From: Deltaproteobacteria bacterium
Lineage (GTDB): Bacteria > Myxococcota_A > Polyangia > Haliangiales > Haliangiaceae
Assembly (NCBI GenBank): GCA_021413675.1
Contig: JAIOQA010000312.1
Span: 40,924-104,923 of the forward strand
DNA: 64,000 nucleotides
Direction of reading: 5' to 3'
Made by a program: the position numbers and the translations under genes. Below the pieces are notes generated by a model. It worked only from the letters and a program-made list of their open reading frames with translations, searched no databases and had not been told where the DNA came from. Shown piece after piece: positions 53,239 to 62,275 of this stretch (its first letter is position 1; every line of letters starts with the position of its first letter).

Positions 53239-54051
53239 ATGAGCAACGTCATCGAAGCCGCCAACTGGAAGTTTCACTGGCGCCTGACCGAGTCGGCGGG
53301 CGTGCTGATCTACCTCGCGGACTACCGCGGCAAGCGCGTGCTCTGGGAGGGCTCGCTGCCGTACGTCACGATCGATCACCAGCGCGACTCGCTCAACGTC
53401 GACGACGACGACGGCGGCACCGAGGCCCACGGGCCGTGGTGGGTGCCGCTCGGCGCGCGCACGCTCGCCGGCTCGGTGCGCGTGCAGCCGTTCCGCGGCG
53501 GCATCGAGCTGTCCGCGAACTTCGTCGCCGGGCCCTACAACTACACGCAGCTGTGGCGCTTCCACGACGACGGTCGGATGTGCCCGTGGCTCACGATCTA
53601 CGGATCGGGCGTGCACGATCACCACACGTATCACCCGCACTGGCGCTTCGACTTCGACGTCGACGGCGCGCGCGACGATGCGTTCGAGTACTACGAGGGC
53701 GGTCGCTGGAACCGCGCCGACGAGGAGGGCTGGTTCCCCTACGCCGGCGACGCCGACGAGGCCGGCAACGTCTGGCGCCAGGTCGACTTCGGCTCGCGAG
53801 CGGCGATCAACGTCCGCCCGCACACCTGGGACGACGCCGAGATCTTCGCGGTGCGCTACCACGACGGCGAGTGGCCGCCGTTCTCGCCGCGCAGCGAGGC
53901 CGGCTCGCAGCCGTTCCCGGCGGCGTACATCGGCAGCGAGCCGCTCGACGGCGAGGACGTGACGCTCTGGTACGTGGCCCACGTCCACTACGACCAGGCG
54001 TTCCCGTACACCGCGGGGCCGTGGATCAAGCTCGAGGGCTTCGGGAAGTAG
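53239..54051 (+). CDS. Compact copper-amine-oxidase-like catalytic domain protein
   Basis: 270 residues, against about 400 for the canonical catalytic domain. In order: VLIYLADYRGKRVLWEGSLP, resembling the domain start; YNYTQLWRFHDDGRM, which aligns with the topaquinone segment (usual NY[DE]Y) and keeps the tyrosine although flanked by Pro and Asn; HDHHTYHPHWRFDFDVDG, matching the H-x-H copper pair and the D-x-DVDG end; and VTLWYVAHVHYDQAF with the third ligand histidine, followed by AGPWIKLEGFG. All three copper ligands can therefore be proposed. It probably oxidises amines or is a structural relative without activity. It is paired with the preceding gene. Confidence 0.55.
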   Translation: MSNVIEAANWKFHWRLTESAGVLIYLADYRGKRVLWEGSLPYVTIDHQRDSLNVDDDDGGTEAHGPWWVPLGARTLAGSVRVQPFRGGIELSANFVAGPYNYTQLWRFHDDGRMCPWLTIYGSGVHDHHTYHPHWRFDFDVDGARDDAFEYYEGGRWNRADEEGWFPYAGDADEAGNVWRQVDFGSRAAINVRPHTWDDAEIFAVRYHDGEWPPFSPRSEAGSQPFPAAYIGSEPLDGEDVTLWYVAHVHYDQAFPYTAGPWIKLEGFGK

Positions 54052-54112
54052 CGGCGAGGCGTCGCGGCCTTCGCGCGATGCCGTCAGCGAACGCCGAGCC
54101 CGCGGCTCAGCG

Positions 54113-54741
<629 letters not shown>

Positions 54742-54860
54742 GGGGCGCGAGTGTTCGTCAGCAGGGCGGCGGCGTCAAGCGCGCTGGCGCCGTCGTGCTG
54801 GGCAGATCACCCGAACTGGCTGAACCGCGACGCCACGCCACGCTCGGCCCGGCGCGCCGT

Positions 54861-55634
54861 TCAGCGCGGGGCGACGAAGAACGGCGGTTGCTGCTCGGCG
54901 GCGGCCATGTCGGGCGCCGCGTAGTAGCCCGCCACCACCTCGCGAAAGCCGGGGCGCGTGTAGGCGTCGGCGCGGCGGTGATCGATGACGTCGGCGATCA
55001 CCGCGGCGACCTCGGCGGCGCTCTGCGCGCCCGGGAACGCGCGCGAGTCGAGGCCGCCGTGCATGGCGTTCGCGCCGAAGTCGGTCGCGACCACGCCCGG
55101 GCTCACCACCGACACCAGGATGTTCTCGGGCGCGAGCTCCATGCGCAGGTTGGCCGACAGCGCGTTGAGCGCGTGCTTCGACGCCGAGTACGCCGCGCGG
55201 ATCCCCGCCAGCGGCATGCGGCCGAGCATCGACGACACGTTGATCACGTGGCCGCCGCCGCGCGCGCGGAAGTGCGGCAGCACGGCCTGCAGGCCGTACA
55301 TCGCCGACTTCACGTTGACCTTCATCATCTCGTCGAGATCGTCGTCGGTCAGCTCGCTCGGCTTGCGCGAGATCCCGCGGCCGGCGTTGTTGACCCAGAC
55401 GTCGATCGACGAGAACCGCGCGATCGCCGCGGCGGCCGCGGCCTCGACCTCGGCGCGCACGGTGACGTCGGCGACGATGACCTCGGCCTCGGCGCAGCTC
55501 GCCGCGACCTGGGTCAGCTCGGCGACCCGCCGCGCGATCAGCGCGACCTTGGCGCCGCGCTGGGAGCACAGCTGTGCGAGCGCCGCGCCGATGCCCGCGC
55601 TCGCGCCCGTGATGACGATGACCTTGCCCTGCAT
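54861..55634 (-). CDS. Short-chain dehydrogenase/reductase
   Basis: 257 residues, a classical SDR length. TGASAGIGAALAQL binds the cofactor, NNAGRG is the stabilising motif, Ser in INVSSMLGRM and Tyr-x3-Lys in AAYSASKHALNALSANLRME complete the catalytic set, and PGVVATDFG follows. Arginine residues after the first strand (LIARRVAELT) suggest NADP(H). Substrate unknown. A TATGCT box lies six bases before the ATG. Confidence 0.92.
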   Translation of the reverse strand: MQGKVIVITGASAGIGAALAQLCSQRGAKVALIARRVAELTQVAASCAEAEVIVADVTVRAEVEAAAAAAIARFSSIDVWVNNAGRGISRKPSELTDDDLDEMMKVNVKSAMYGLQAVLPHFRARGGGHVINVSSMLGRMPLAGIRAAYSASKHALNALSANLRMELAPENILVSVVSPGVVATDFGANAMHGGLDSRAFPGAQSAAEVAAVIADVIDHRRADAYTRPGFREVVAGYYAAPDMAAAEQQPPFFVAPR

Positions 55635-55640
55635 GCGCGG

Positions 55641-55646
55641 AGCATA
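55641..55646 (-). promoter_or_regulatory. Putative -10 box (TATGCT) for a leaderless SDR mRNA
   Basis: TATGCT on the minus strand ends 6 bases before the ATG at 55634, leaving no space for a ribosome-binding site. Confidence 0.45.
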
Positions 55647-55666
55647 GCCCCGCGCCGGATTTCAGG

Positions 55667-56092
55667 TCAGCCGACGCGTTCGTCGTCGACGCCGGCGGCC
55701 CGCGCCTCGAGCGCCGCGCCCAGGATCGCCGCGACGCACGCGATCACGCGCCGCGCCTCGAGTGCCTCGAGCATGATCGGCAGGCCCTCGAGCGCGCGCG
55801 CGGCCCACTCCGACAGCGCCGGATCACCGCGGCCGGTCATGTGCGCCGCCGCGCCGTAGTCGAGCTGCCGGATGTGCAGCCGCGGCGGCTGCACGCCATC
55901 GACCTGCGCCAGCTGCGCGAGCACGCGGCACGACAGCTCGAGGCCGGCGGCCAGCGCGTCGCCGTCATCGGACCAGAGCCGCGACTCGAGGAAGCGGATC
56001 ACCGCAGGCTGGCGGATCGCCATCCAGCTCACCTCGGCGGCGGGGGACAGCTCGGACGGCGTCGTCGACGCGGCTACGGCCAGAGATTCCAT
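55667..56092 (-). CDS. Small helical protein of unknown function
   Basis: 141 residues from the ATG at 56092, preceded by a very good ribosome-binding site AGGAGGG. The sequence is Ala/Leu/Glu-rich and alpha-helical (MAIRQPAVIRFLESRLWSDD, RLHIRQLDYGAAAHMTGRGD), without signal peptide or cysteine-based motif. I recognise no family. It lies divergently from the thiolase gene, 140 bases apart. Confidence 0.6.
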   Translation of the reverse strand: MESLAVAASTTPSELSPAAEVSWMAIRQPAVIRFLESRLWSDDGDALAAGLELSCRVLAQLAQVDGVQPPRLHIRQLDYGAAAHMTGRGDPALSEWAARALEGLPIMLEALEARRVIACVAAILGAALEARAAGVDDERVG

Positions 56093-56219
56093 GGCGCCCT
56101 CCTGGCAGCCGCGTGCAACGGCTGCGATCTACTGCGATGGCTCACGAGCGCCGGAAGGACGATCCGCGAGCAGCCAGGCCACGCTAGGCGCGGCCTCTTC
56201 GCCGGCCAACTTTTTGGCG

Positions 56220-56225
56220 TATGGT
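56220..56225 (+). promoter_or_regulatory. Putative -10 box (TATGGT) for a leaderless thiolase mRNA
   Basis: TATGGT is followed after exactly 7 bases by the ATG at 56233. The sequence TATGGTGCCCC resembles TATAGTGCCGC before the gene at 52574. Confidence 0.55.
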
Positions 56226-56232
56226 GCCCCGT

Positions 56233-57447
<1,215 letters not shown>

Positions 57448-57487
57448 CCGGGACTCTACGAATTGCTGGGAACTTGCTCGCCGCGCG

Positions 57488-57515
57488 GATCGAAACGGCC
57501 ACGCCCGTTTTGATC
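57488..57515 (+). terminator. Imperfect hairpin after the thiolase gene
   Basis: GATCGAAACG (57488-57497) pairs with CGTTTTGATC (57506-57515), nine of ten positions, around an eight-base loop. No T tract follows; the right arm itself carries TTTTGATC. It may terminate weakly, or TTTGAT/TTGATC may act as a -35 for a TAAAGT box at 57531-57536 before the kinase gene. Confidence 0.35.
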
Positions 57516-57644
57516 GTGCGGCGGGTCGAATAAAGTAGGGTGGCTCGAGCGATTCTGTAGCAACATCGGCTCCGGGATGCGTGGGCTACCCCACGCAACG
57601 TACGTCCGCCCTGCGTGGCCGAGTGATCATCGCGAGACCGCTGC

Positions 57645-60600
57645 GTGACTGAAGTACCCCCGACCACCGCCGATGACCTCGCCCGCGCCCAGCGGCTGGT
57701 CGGGCGTGTGCTCGCCGACAAGTTCAAGCTGCGCGCGTGCATCGGCATCGGCGGCTCGGGCGCGGTCTACAAGGCCGACCAGAGCCCGCTCGGTCGCACC
57801 GTCGCGGTCAAGATCCTCGCCGAGCACCTCGCCGAGGACGCGCGGCTCGTGCGGCGGTTCCAGGACGAGGCGCTCGCGGCCTCGCGCCTGAATCATCCCA
57901 ACACGGTCTCGGTCATCGACTACGGCCAGACCTCCGACGGCCTCCTGTACCTGGTCATGGAGTACGTGCGCGGCCCGACGCTCACCCAGCTGGTGACGTC
58001 GGAGGTCGCGCTCGATCCGCGGCGCTGCCTCGAGCTGGTCGCGCAGATCCTGGCCGGCGTCGAGGAGGCCCACCTCGCCGGCGTGGTCCACGCCGATCTC
58101 AAGAGCGACAACGTCATCGTCGACGCGCGCCGCACCGGCGTCGACATGGTCAAGGTCGTCGACTTCGGCATCAGCCGCCTGGTCTCGGTGCCGCGCGAGG
58201 GCGACGACCGCAACATCTGCGGCACGCCCGAGTACATGGCGCCGGAGGTGATCACCGGCGCGGCGCCCGGGTTCGCGAGCGACCTGTACGCGGTCGGCGT
58301 GATCCTCTACGAGCTGCTCACCGGCAAGACGCCGTTCGTCGGCGGTTCCACGATCGATGTCCTCACGCGCCAGCTCAAGACCGAGCCGGCGCCGCCGAGC
58401 GCGCGCCGCGCGGACCTGCCGGCGGGCGGCGACCTCGACGCGCTGTGCCTGCGCGCGCTGTCCAAGCACCCGCAGGATCGCTTCGGCTCCGCCGGCGAGA
58501 TGCGCGCCGCGGTGGTCGCGGCGATCGAGCGCCGCCGGACCAGCGCCGACGACGTCGTCTGCGGCGCGTGCGGCGCGGCCTCGCCAGCGCGCTTCCGCTT
58601 CTGTCCGGAATGCGGACATCCGCGCGCGGTCGCGAGCGTCGCGCCGGTCCCGGAGATCGCGCGCACCGGCGACTTCGATCAGGTCATGCCGGGCGTGCCG
58701 CTCGGCCTGGTCGGGCGCGACGAGGTCGTCGATCAGATCGCGCGCCACCTGTCGCGCAGCGGTGACGGCGCGGCGCTGCTGGTCGTCGGCGGCGCGGGCG
58801 CGGAGCGCGGCCTGCTACTGCAGGCGGCGTTCGAGCGGGTCGCCGATGGCGCCGACGCGACGATCTTCCACACCTCCGCCGATCCGACCGGCCTGGCCTC
58901 GCCGCTGTACCCGATCCGCGCGCTGGTCGCCGCGATCCTGTCGCTGCCGCCGATCTGCACCTACGAGGAGCTGGAGGCCGCGCTGCGCGAGCTCGGCCTC
59001 GCCGATCGCGATCTGCCCGGCATCGCCGAGCTGTTCGGCCATCGCTCGAACCTGTGGGAGCTCGAGCCGCTGGTGCGGCGGCGCGAGCTGGTCGCCTCGA
59101 CCTTGCGGGTGCTGCGGGTCACCGCCGAGCGCGAGCCGATCGTGATCGTCTTCGAGGACGCCGAGCGCTACGACCATCCGAGCGTCGACATCGTGCGGCG
59201 CGCGGCCGAGGGCGAGGCCGGCTCGAGCCTGCGGATCGTGGTCTCGGTCGATCCGGTGACCGCCGCCGAGTGGCCGGCGCAGCTGAAGCGCCTCGAGCTC
59301 GAGTCGCTCGATGGCGACGCGCTCGGGTTCATCGCCGCGCAGCTCGCGCGCACCACGATGAGCGGCATGCCGACCGCGGTCACGCTGTCGGACATGACCA
59401 GCGGCATCCCGGCGCACGTCGAGCACCTGGTCCGCTACCTCGTCGAGGGCGGTGCCCTCGAGGGCGCGCCCCCGAGCCTGCCCGACCTGGTCGCGGCGCG
59501 GTTGTCGATGCTGCCGCACCTCGCGCTGGTCGTGCTGCAGGCGGCCGCGGTGTTCGGCGCTGACGTCGCGCGCGACGTGCTGCGCCACGCGGTCGGGCAG
59601 GCGGCGGCCGCGACCTTCGACTCGGCGATCCCGGCGCTGGTCATGCGCGGCCTTGTCCGCGATCACGGCGATCTGATCGCGTTCCAGAGCCCGCTGGTGC
59701 GCGAGGTCGTCTACGACGCGACGCCCGCCGACGTGCGGCGCGCGCTCCACGCCCAGGCGGCGGAGCTGCTCGAGTCGGTGACCAGCGATCCGGCGATCCT
59801 CGGGCACCACCACGAGCACGCCGGCGATCTCGAGCGCGCGGCCGAGCTGCTCGCGCGCGCTGGCGATCTCGCGCTGCACCAGCTCGACGACGGCGGCGCG
59901 AGCCTCCTGTTCGGTCGGGCGCTGCGCTGCGCGCGCCAGGCGGTGCTGGCCGGCTCCGACGACGACTCGGCGGTGCGGCGGTTCGTCGTGCTGTCGATCA
60001 AGCTCGCCGACTCGCTGCGCGTGCGCGGCGAGATCGCGCTCGCCCGCGGCGTGCTGGCCGAGGCCCGCAACTGGTGCGATGGCGCCGCCGATCTCGAGGC
60101 CCAGCTCTCGCGCTCGACCGCGCAGCTCTACGTCGCCGAGGACGATCTCGCCGCGGCGACCAGCGGCCTGCGCCGCGCGATCGGCCAGGCGCTCATGGGC
60201 GGCAGCGGCGAGCAGATCGCCGAGCTGTACCTCGATCTCTCGACGGTGCTGATGCGCGCCGGCAACGCCGCCAGCGCGCGGCGCGAGCTCGAGGAGTGCC
60301 TCGATCTGGTCACACTCGGCGAGGGCGCGGCGGCCCGCTCGGGGCCGGAGATCTTGTGGCGGGTGGTCATGCGCCTGGGCCAGCTCGCCGATGGCGTCAA
60401 CGACCAGTCGCGCTCGATCCAGTTCGGCGAGCACGCGCTCATGCACGCGCGCCGCGTGAAGTCGCGGCTCGGCGTCGCGCGGGTGCAGTCGTTCCTCGCC
60501 AGCGTCTGCGAGCGGTCCGGGCTCAGCGCCAAGGCCGAGCGCTACCGCGCCGCCGCCGTCGAGGAGATGCGCAAGCTCGGCGACCGCCGCGGCACCGCCG

Positions 60601-60734
60601 AGCTGCTGCTCGCCGGCATCTCGCCGACGCGCAGCCTGCCCCGCATGTCGCCGCAGCTCAAGGAGGCCGAAGAGCTGGCCGGCGAGATCGGGTGGATGGA
60701 GGGCGTGCGCCGGGCCAGCGGGGAGACCGGGTGA
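57645..60734 (+). CDS. Large Ser/Thr protein kinase with zinc ribbon, AAA-like domain with degenerate P-loop, and TPR region
   Basis: 1029 residues from a GTG at 57645. Kinase domain about 25-290: IGIGGSGAV loop, Lys56, Glu75, HADLKSDN (149-156; Ala replaces the Arg of HRD), DFG 173-175, APE 199-201. A zinc ribbon has Cys306, Cys309, Cys320 and Cys323. An AAA/STAND-like region begins LGLVGRDEVVDQIARHL; its P-loop VVGGAGAERGLLL lacks the Lys and Ser/Thr needed for nucleotide binding, while a Walker-B-like IVIVFEDAERYDHPSVDIV remains. Residues about 700-1029 are TPR-like. The layout is that of PknK-type signalling kinases. The response regulator gene follows by 41 bases. Confidence 0.9.
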   Translation: MTEVPPTTADDLARAQRLVGRVLADKFKLRACIGIGGSGAVYKADQSPLGRTVAVKILAEHLAEDARLVRRFQDEALAASRLNHPNTVSVIDYGQTSDGLLYLVMEYVRGPTLTQLVTSEVALDPRRCLELVAQILAGVEEAHLAGVVHADLKSDNVIVDARRTGVDMVKVVDFGISRLVSVPREGDDRNICGTPEYMAPEVITGAAPGFASDLYAVGVILYELLTGKTPFVGGSTIDVLTRQLKTEPAPPSARRADLPAGGDLDALCLRALSKHPQDRFGSAGEMRAAVVAAIERRRTSADDVVCGACGAASPARFRFCPECGHPRAVASVAPVPEIARTGDFDQVMPGVPLGLVGRDEVVDQIARHLSRSGDGAALLVVGGAGAERGLLLQAAFERVADGADATIFHTSADPTGLASPLYPIRALVAAILSLPPICTYEELEAALRELGLADRDLPGIAELFGHRSNLWELEPLVRRRELVASTLRVLRVTAEREPIVIVFEDAERYDHPSVDIVRRAAEGEAGSSLRIVVSVDPVTAAEWPAQLKRLELESLDGDALGFIAAQLARTTMSGMPTAVTLSDMTSGIPAHVEHLVRYLVEGGALEGAPPSLPDLVAARLSMLPHLALVVLQAAAVFGADVARDVLRHAVGQAAAATFDSAIPALVMRGLVRDHGDLIAFQSPLVREVVYDATPADVRRALHAQAAELLESVTSDPAILGHHHEHAGDLERAAELLARAGDLALHQLDDGGASLLFGRALRCARQAVLAGSDDDSAVRRFVVLSIKLADSLRVRGEIALARGVLAEARNWCDGAADLEAQLSRSTAQLYVAEDDLAAATSGLRRAIGQALMGGSGEQIAELYLDLSTVLMRAGNAASARRELEECLDLVTLGEGAAARSGPEILWRVVMRLGQLADGVNDQSRSIQFGEHALMHARRVKSRLGVARVQSFLASVCERSGLSAKAERYRAAAVEEMRKLGDRRGTAELLLAGISPTRSLPRMSPQLKEAEELAGEIGWMEGVRRASGETG

Positions 60735-60762
60735 CGCGTCGTCGGACGGCGCGCGGTTCTGA

Positions 60763-60768
60763 TAGGAT
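60763..60768 (+). promoter_or_regulatory. Putative -10 box (TAGGAT) for a leaderless response-regulator mRNA
   Basis: TAGGAT is followed after exactly 7 bases by the GTG at 60776, without a ribosome-binding site. Confidence 0.5.
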
Positions 60769-60775
60769 CGGCGTC

Positions 60776-61183
60776 GTGAGCTCGATCCTTCTCGTCCAGC
60801 CCGATCCCGAGCTGAGCGAGAGCTGGCGCGAGGCGCTGACCGGCTACGGTCACGACGTCCTCGTCGCGACCGGCGTGCTGTCCGCGGTCGCGCGCGCCCG
60901 CGAGGGCGGCATCGACGTCGTCGTGCTCGACAGCTACGACGGCGCCGGCGGCGTCGCCGAGCTGGTCGCGGAGCTCGAGCGCCTGCCCGACGCGCCGCCC
61001 GTGGTGCTGGTGTCGTCGTCGCCGCGCGCGCCCGCGCTGTCGGTGACGATCGGCGCCGCCGGCTTCCTGATGAAGCCGTGCGAGCCCGCCGACCTGGTCG
61101 CCGCGGTCCACAAGATCACCAACGTCAGCGTGCGCCACCGCAGCGACGAGCCGACCTCGCCGATGCGCGAACGCGACGAGTAG
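60776..61183 (+). CDS. Stand-alone response regulator receiver protein
   Basis: 135 residues from a GTG at 60776. Receiver-domain features: Asp10 in LLVQPDPELSE (one of the usual acidic pair), phosphoacceptor Asp52 in VVVLDSYDG, Ser in VVLVSSSP and Lys100 in AGFLMKPCEPADLV. No output domain follows; the last 20 residues are charged. It would act as a CheY-like or scaffold regulator. The close spacing after a large Ser/Thr kinase gene suggests a linked pathway, but its cognate histidine kinase is not in the window. Confidence 0.85.
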   Translation: MSSILLVQPDPELSESWREALTGYGHDVLVATGVLSAVARAREGGIDVVVLDSYDGAGGVAELVAELERLPDAPPVVLVSSSPRAPALSVTIGAAGFLMKPCEPADLVAAVHKITNVSVRHRSDEPTSPMRERDE

Positions 61184-61196
61184 TTCGCGGGCCGGA

Positions 61197-62120
61197 TCAG
61201 GCGGCGTCGCGCAGCGCGCCGTGCTGGATGAGCTCGACCACCGCGGCGTTGGGGCGCGGCGGCTTGGCGCTGTAGTCGTAGAGGCCGCGGCCGGCCTTCT
61301 TGCCGAGCTGGCCTTCCTGCACCAGGCGGCGCAGGAGCGCCGGCGCGCGGTAACAGGCGTCGCCGAAGTCGCGGTAGAGCAGCTTGGCCATCGCGTAGAC
61401 GACATCGAGGCCGATGAGATCGGCGAGCGCGAGCGGGCCCATCGGGTGGCCGCAGCCGAGCTTCATCGCGGTGTCGATCTGATCGGCGCTCGCGAGCCCG
61501 TGCTCGTAGGCGTGGATCGCGTTGAGCAGCATCGGCACCAGCAGGCGGTTGACGACGAAGCCGGTCGAGTCGAGCACGGGCACCGCGACCTTGCCGAGCT
61601 TCGCGATGAAGGCCTCGGCGGCGGGCACGACGTCGGCGTCGGTGGCCGCGGTGTGCGCGACCTCGACCAGCGACATCATCGGCACCGGCGAGAAGAAGTG
61701 CAGGCCGATCGTGCGGCGCTCGCGGATGCCGGCGGCGAGCTCGGTGACCTTGAGGGTCGAGGTGTTGGTCGCCAGCACGACGTGCGGCGCGAGCCGCGGG
61801 GCCAGCGACTCGAACAGCGCGCGCTTGGTGGCGAGGTCCTCGACGATCGACTCGATGATCAGATCACAGCCGAGCAGCGCGTCGAGATCGCTCGACACGG
61901 TGATGCGGGCCAGCGCATCGGCCGCGGCCGCAGCGTCGAGCTTGCCGCGGCTCACCCGCGCATCCATCGAGGCCTTGACCTTGGCGAGCGCCTTGTCGGG
62001 CGAGCCCGGGGTGGCCTTGATGAGGACGGTGTCCACGCCCGCGAGCGCGCAGACCTCGGCGATCCCCGCGCCCATCAGCCCTGCCCCGACGACTCCAACT
62101 CGGTTGATCTCGTAGCCCAT
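61197..62120 (-). CDS. 3-hydroxyacyl-CoA (3-hydroxybutyryl-CoA) dehydrogenase
   Basis: 307 residues from the ATG at 62120 with GAGGGG as ribosome-binding site. VGVVGAGLMGAGIAEVCA binds NAD, IIESIVEDLATKRALF, NTSTLKVTEL, GLHFFSPVPMMSLVEV (the FFNP-type motif, with the catalytic His) and DSTGFVVNRLLVPMLLNAIH, then MGPLALADLIGLD. It is the stand-alone Hbd/PaaH form without a fused hydratase. It oxidises 3-hydroxyacyl-CoA in beta-oxidation or makes 3-hydroxybutyryl-CoA. It converges on the response-regulator gene with 13 bases between stops. Confidence 0.94.
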   Translation of the reverse strand: MGYEINRVGVVGAGLMGAGIAEVCALAGVDTVLIKATPGSPDKALAKVKASMDARVSRGKLDAAAAADALARITVSSDLDALLGCDLIIESIVEDLATKRALFESLAPRLAPHVVLATNTSTLKVTELAAGIRERRTIGLHFFSPVPMMSLVEVAHTAATDADVVPAAEAFIAKLGKVAVPVLDSTGFVVNRLLVPMLLNAIHAYEHGLASADQIDTAMKLGCGHPMGPLALADLIGLDVVYAMAKLLYRDFGDACYRAPALLRRLVQEGQLGKKAGRGLYDYSAKPPRPNAAVVELIQHGALRDAA

Positions 62121-62163
62121 GGTCGACCCCTCAGCGGACGCAACGCTCTGCGTCGTTTCTTTA

Positions 62164-62192
62164 CTGATAGTCAGCCGGGGTCAACCTGTCAA
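62164..62192 (-). promoter_or_regulatory. Sigma70-type promoter of the hydroxyacyl-CoA dehydrogenase gene
   Basis: A consensus -35 TTGACA (62192-62187 on the minus strand), a 17-base spacer and TATCAG (62169-62164) lie about 45 bases before the ATG. This is the best canonical promoter in the window. A second TTGACC partly overlaps the spacer. Confidence 0.6.
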
Positions 62193-62199
62193 CGAGCAA

Positions 62200-62275
62200 C
62201 TATTCGGATAGATTGATGTTTATATTAACAACACGATTCACATCGATTAACAGGACGGTGCCTTTGTTAACGAAC
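62200..62275. other. AT-rich intergenic segment with repeated TTAAC motifs
   Basis: In a window averaging about 70% GC this stretch is strongly AT-rich and holds ATTAAC twice (62226-62231 and 62248-62253) and a palindromic GTTAAC (62266-62271). It lies upstream of the dehydrogenase promoter and downstream of the beta-galactosidase gene. It could contain operator sites. Confidence 0.45.

Noticed and set aside
62200..62275. AT-rich segment considered as a replication origin
   Set aside because: No DnaA-box cluster and no dnaA, dnaN or gyrB genes nearby; a regulatory region is simpler.
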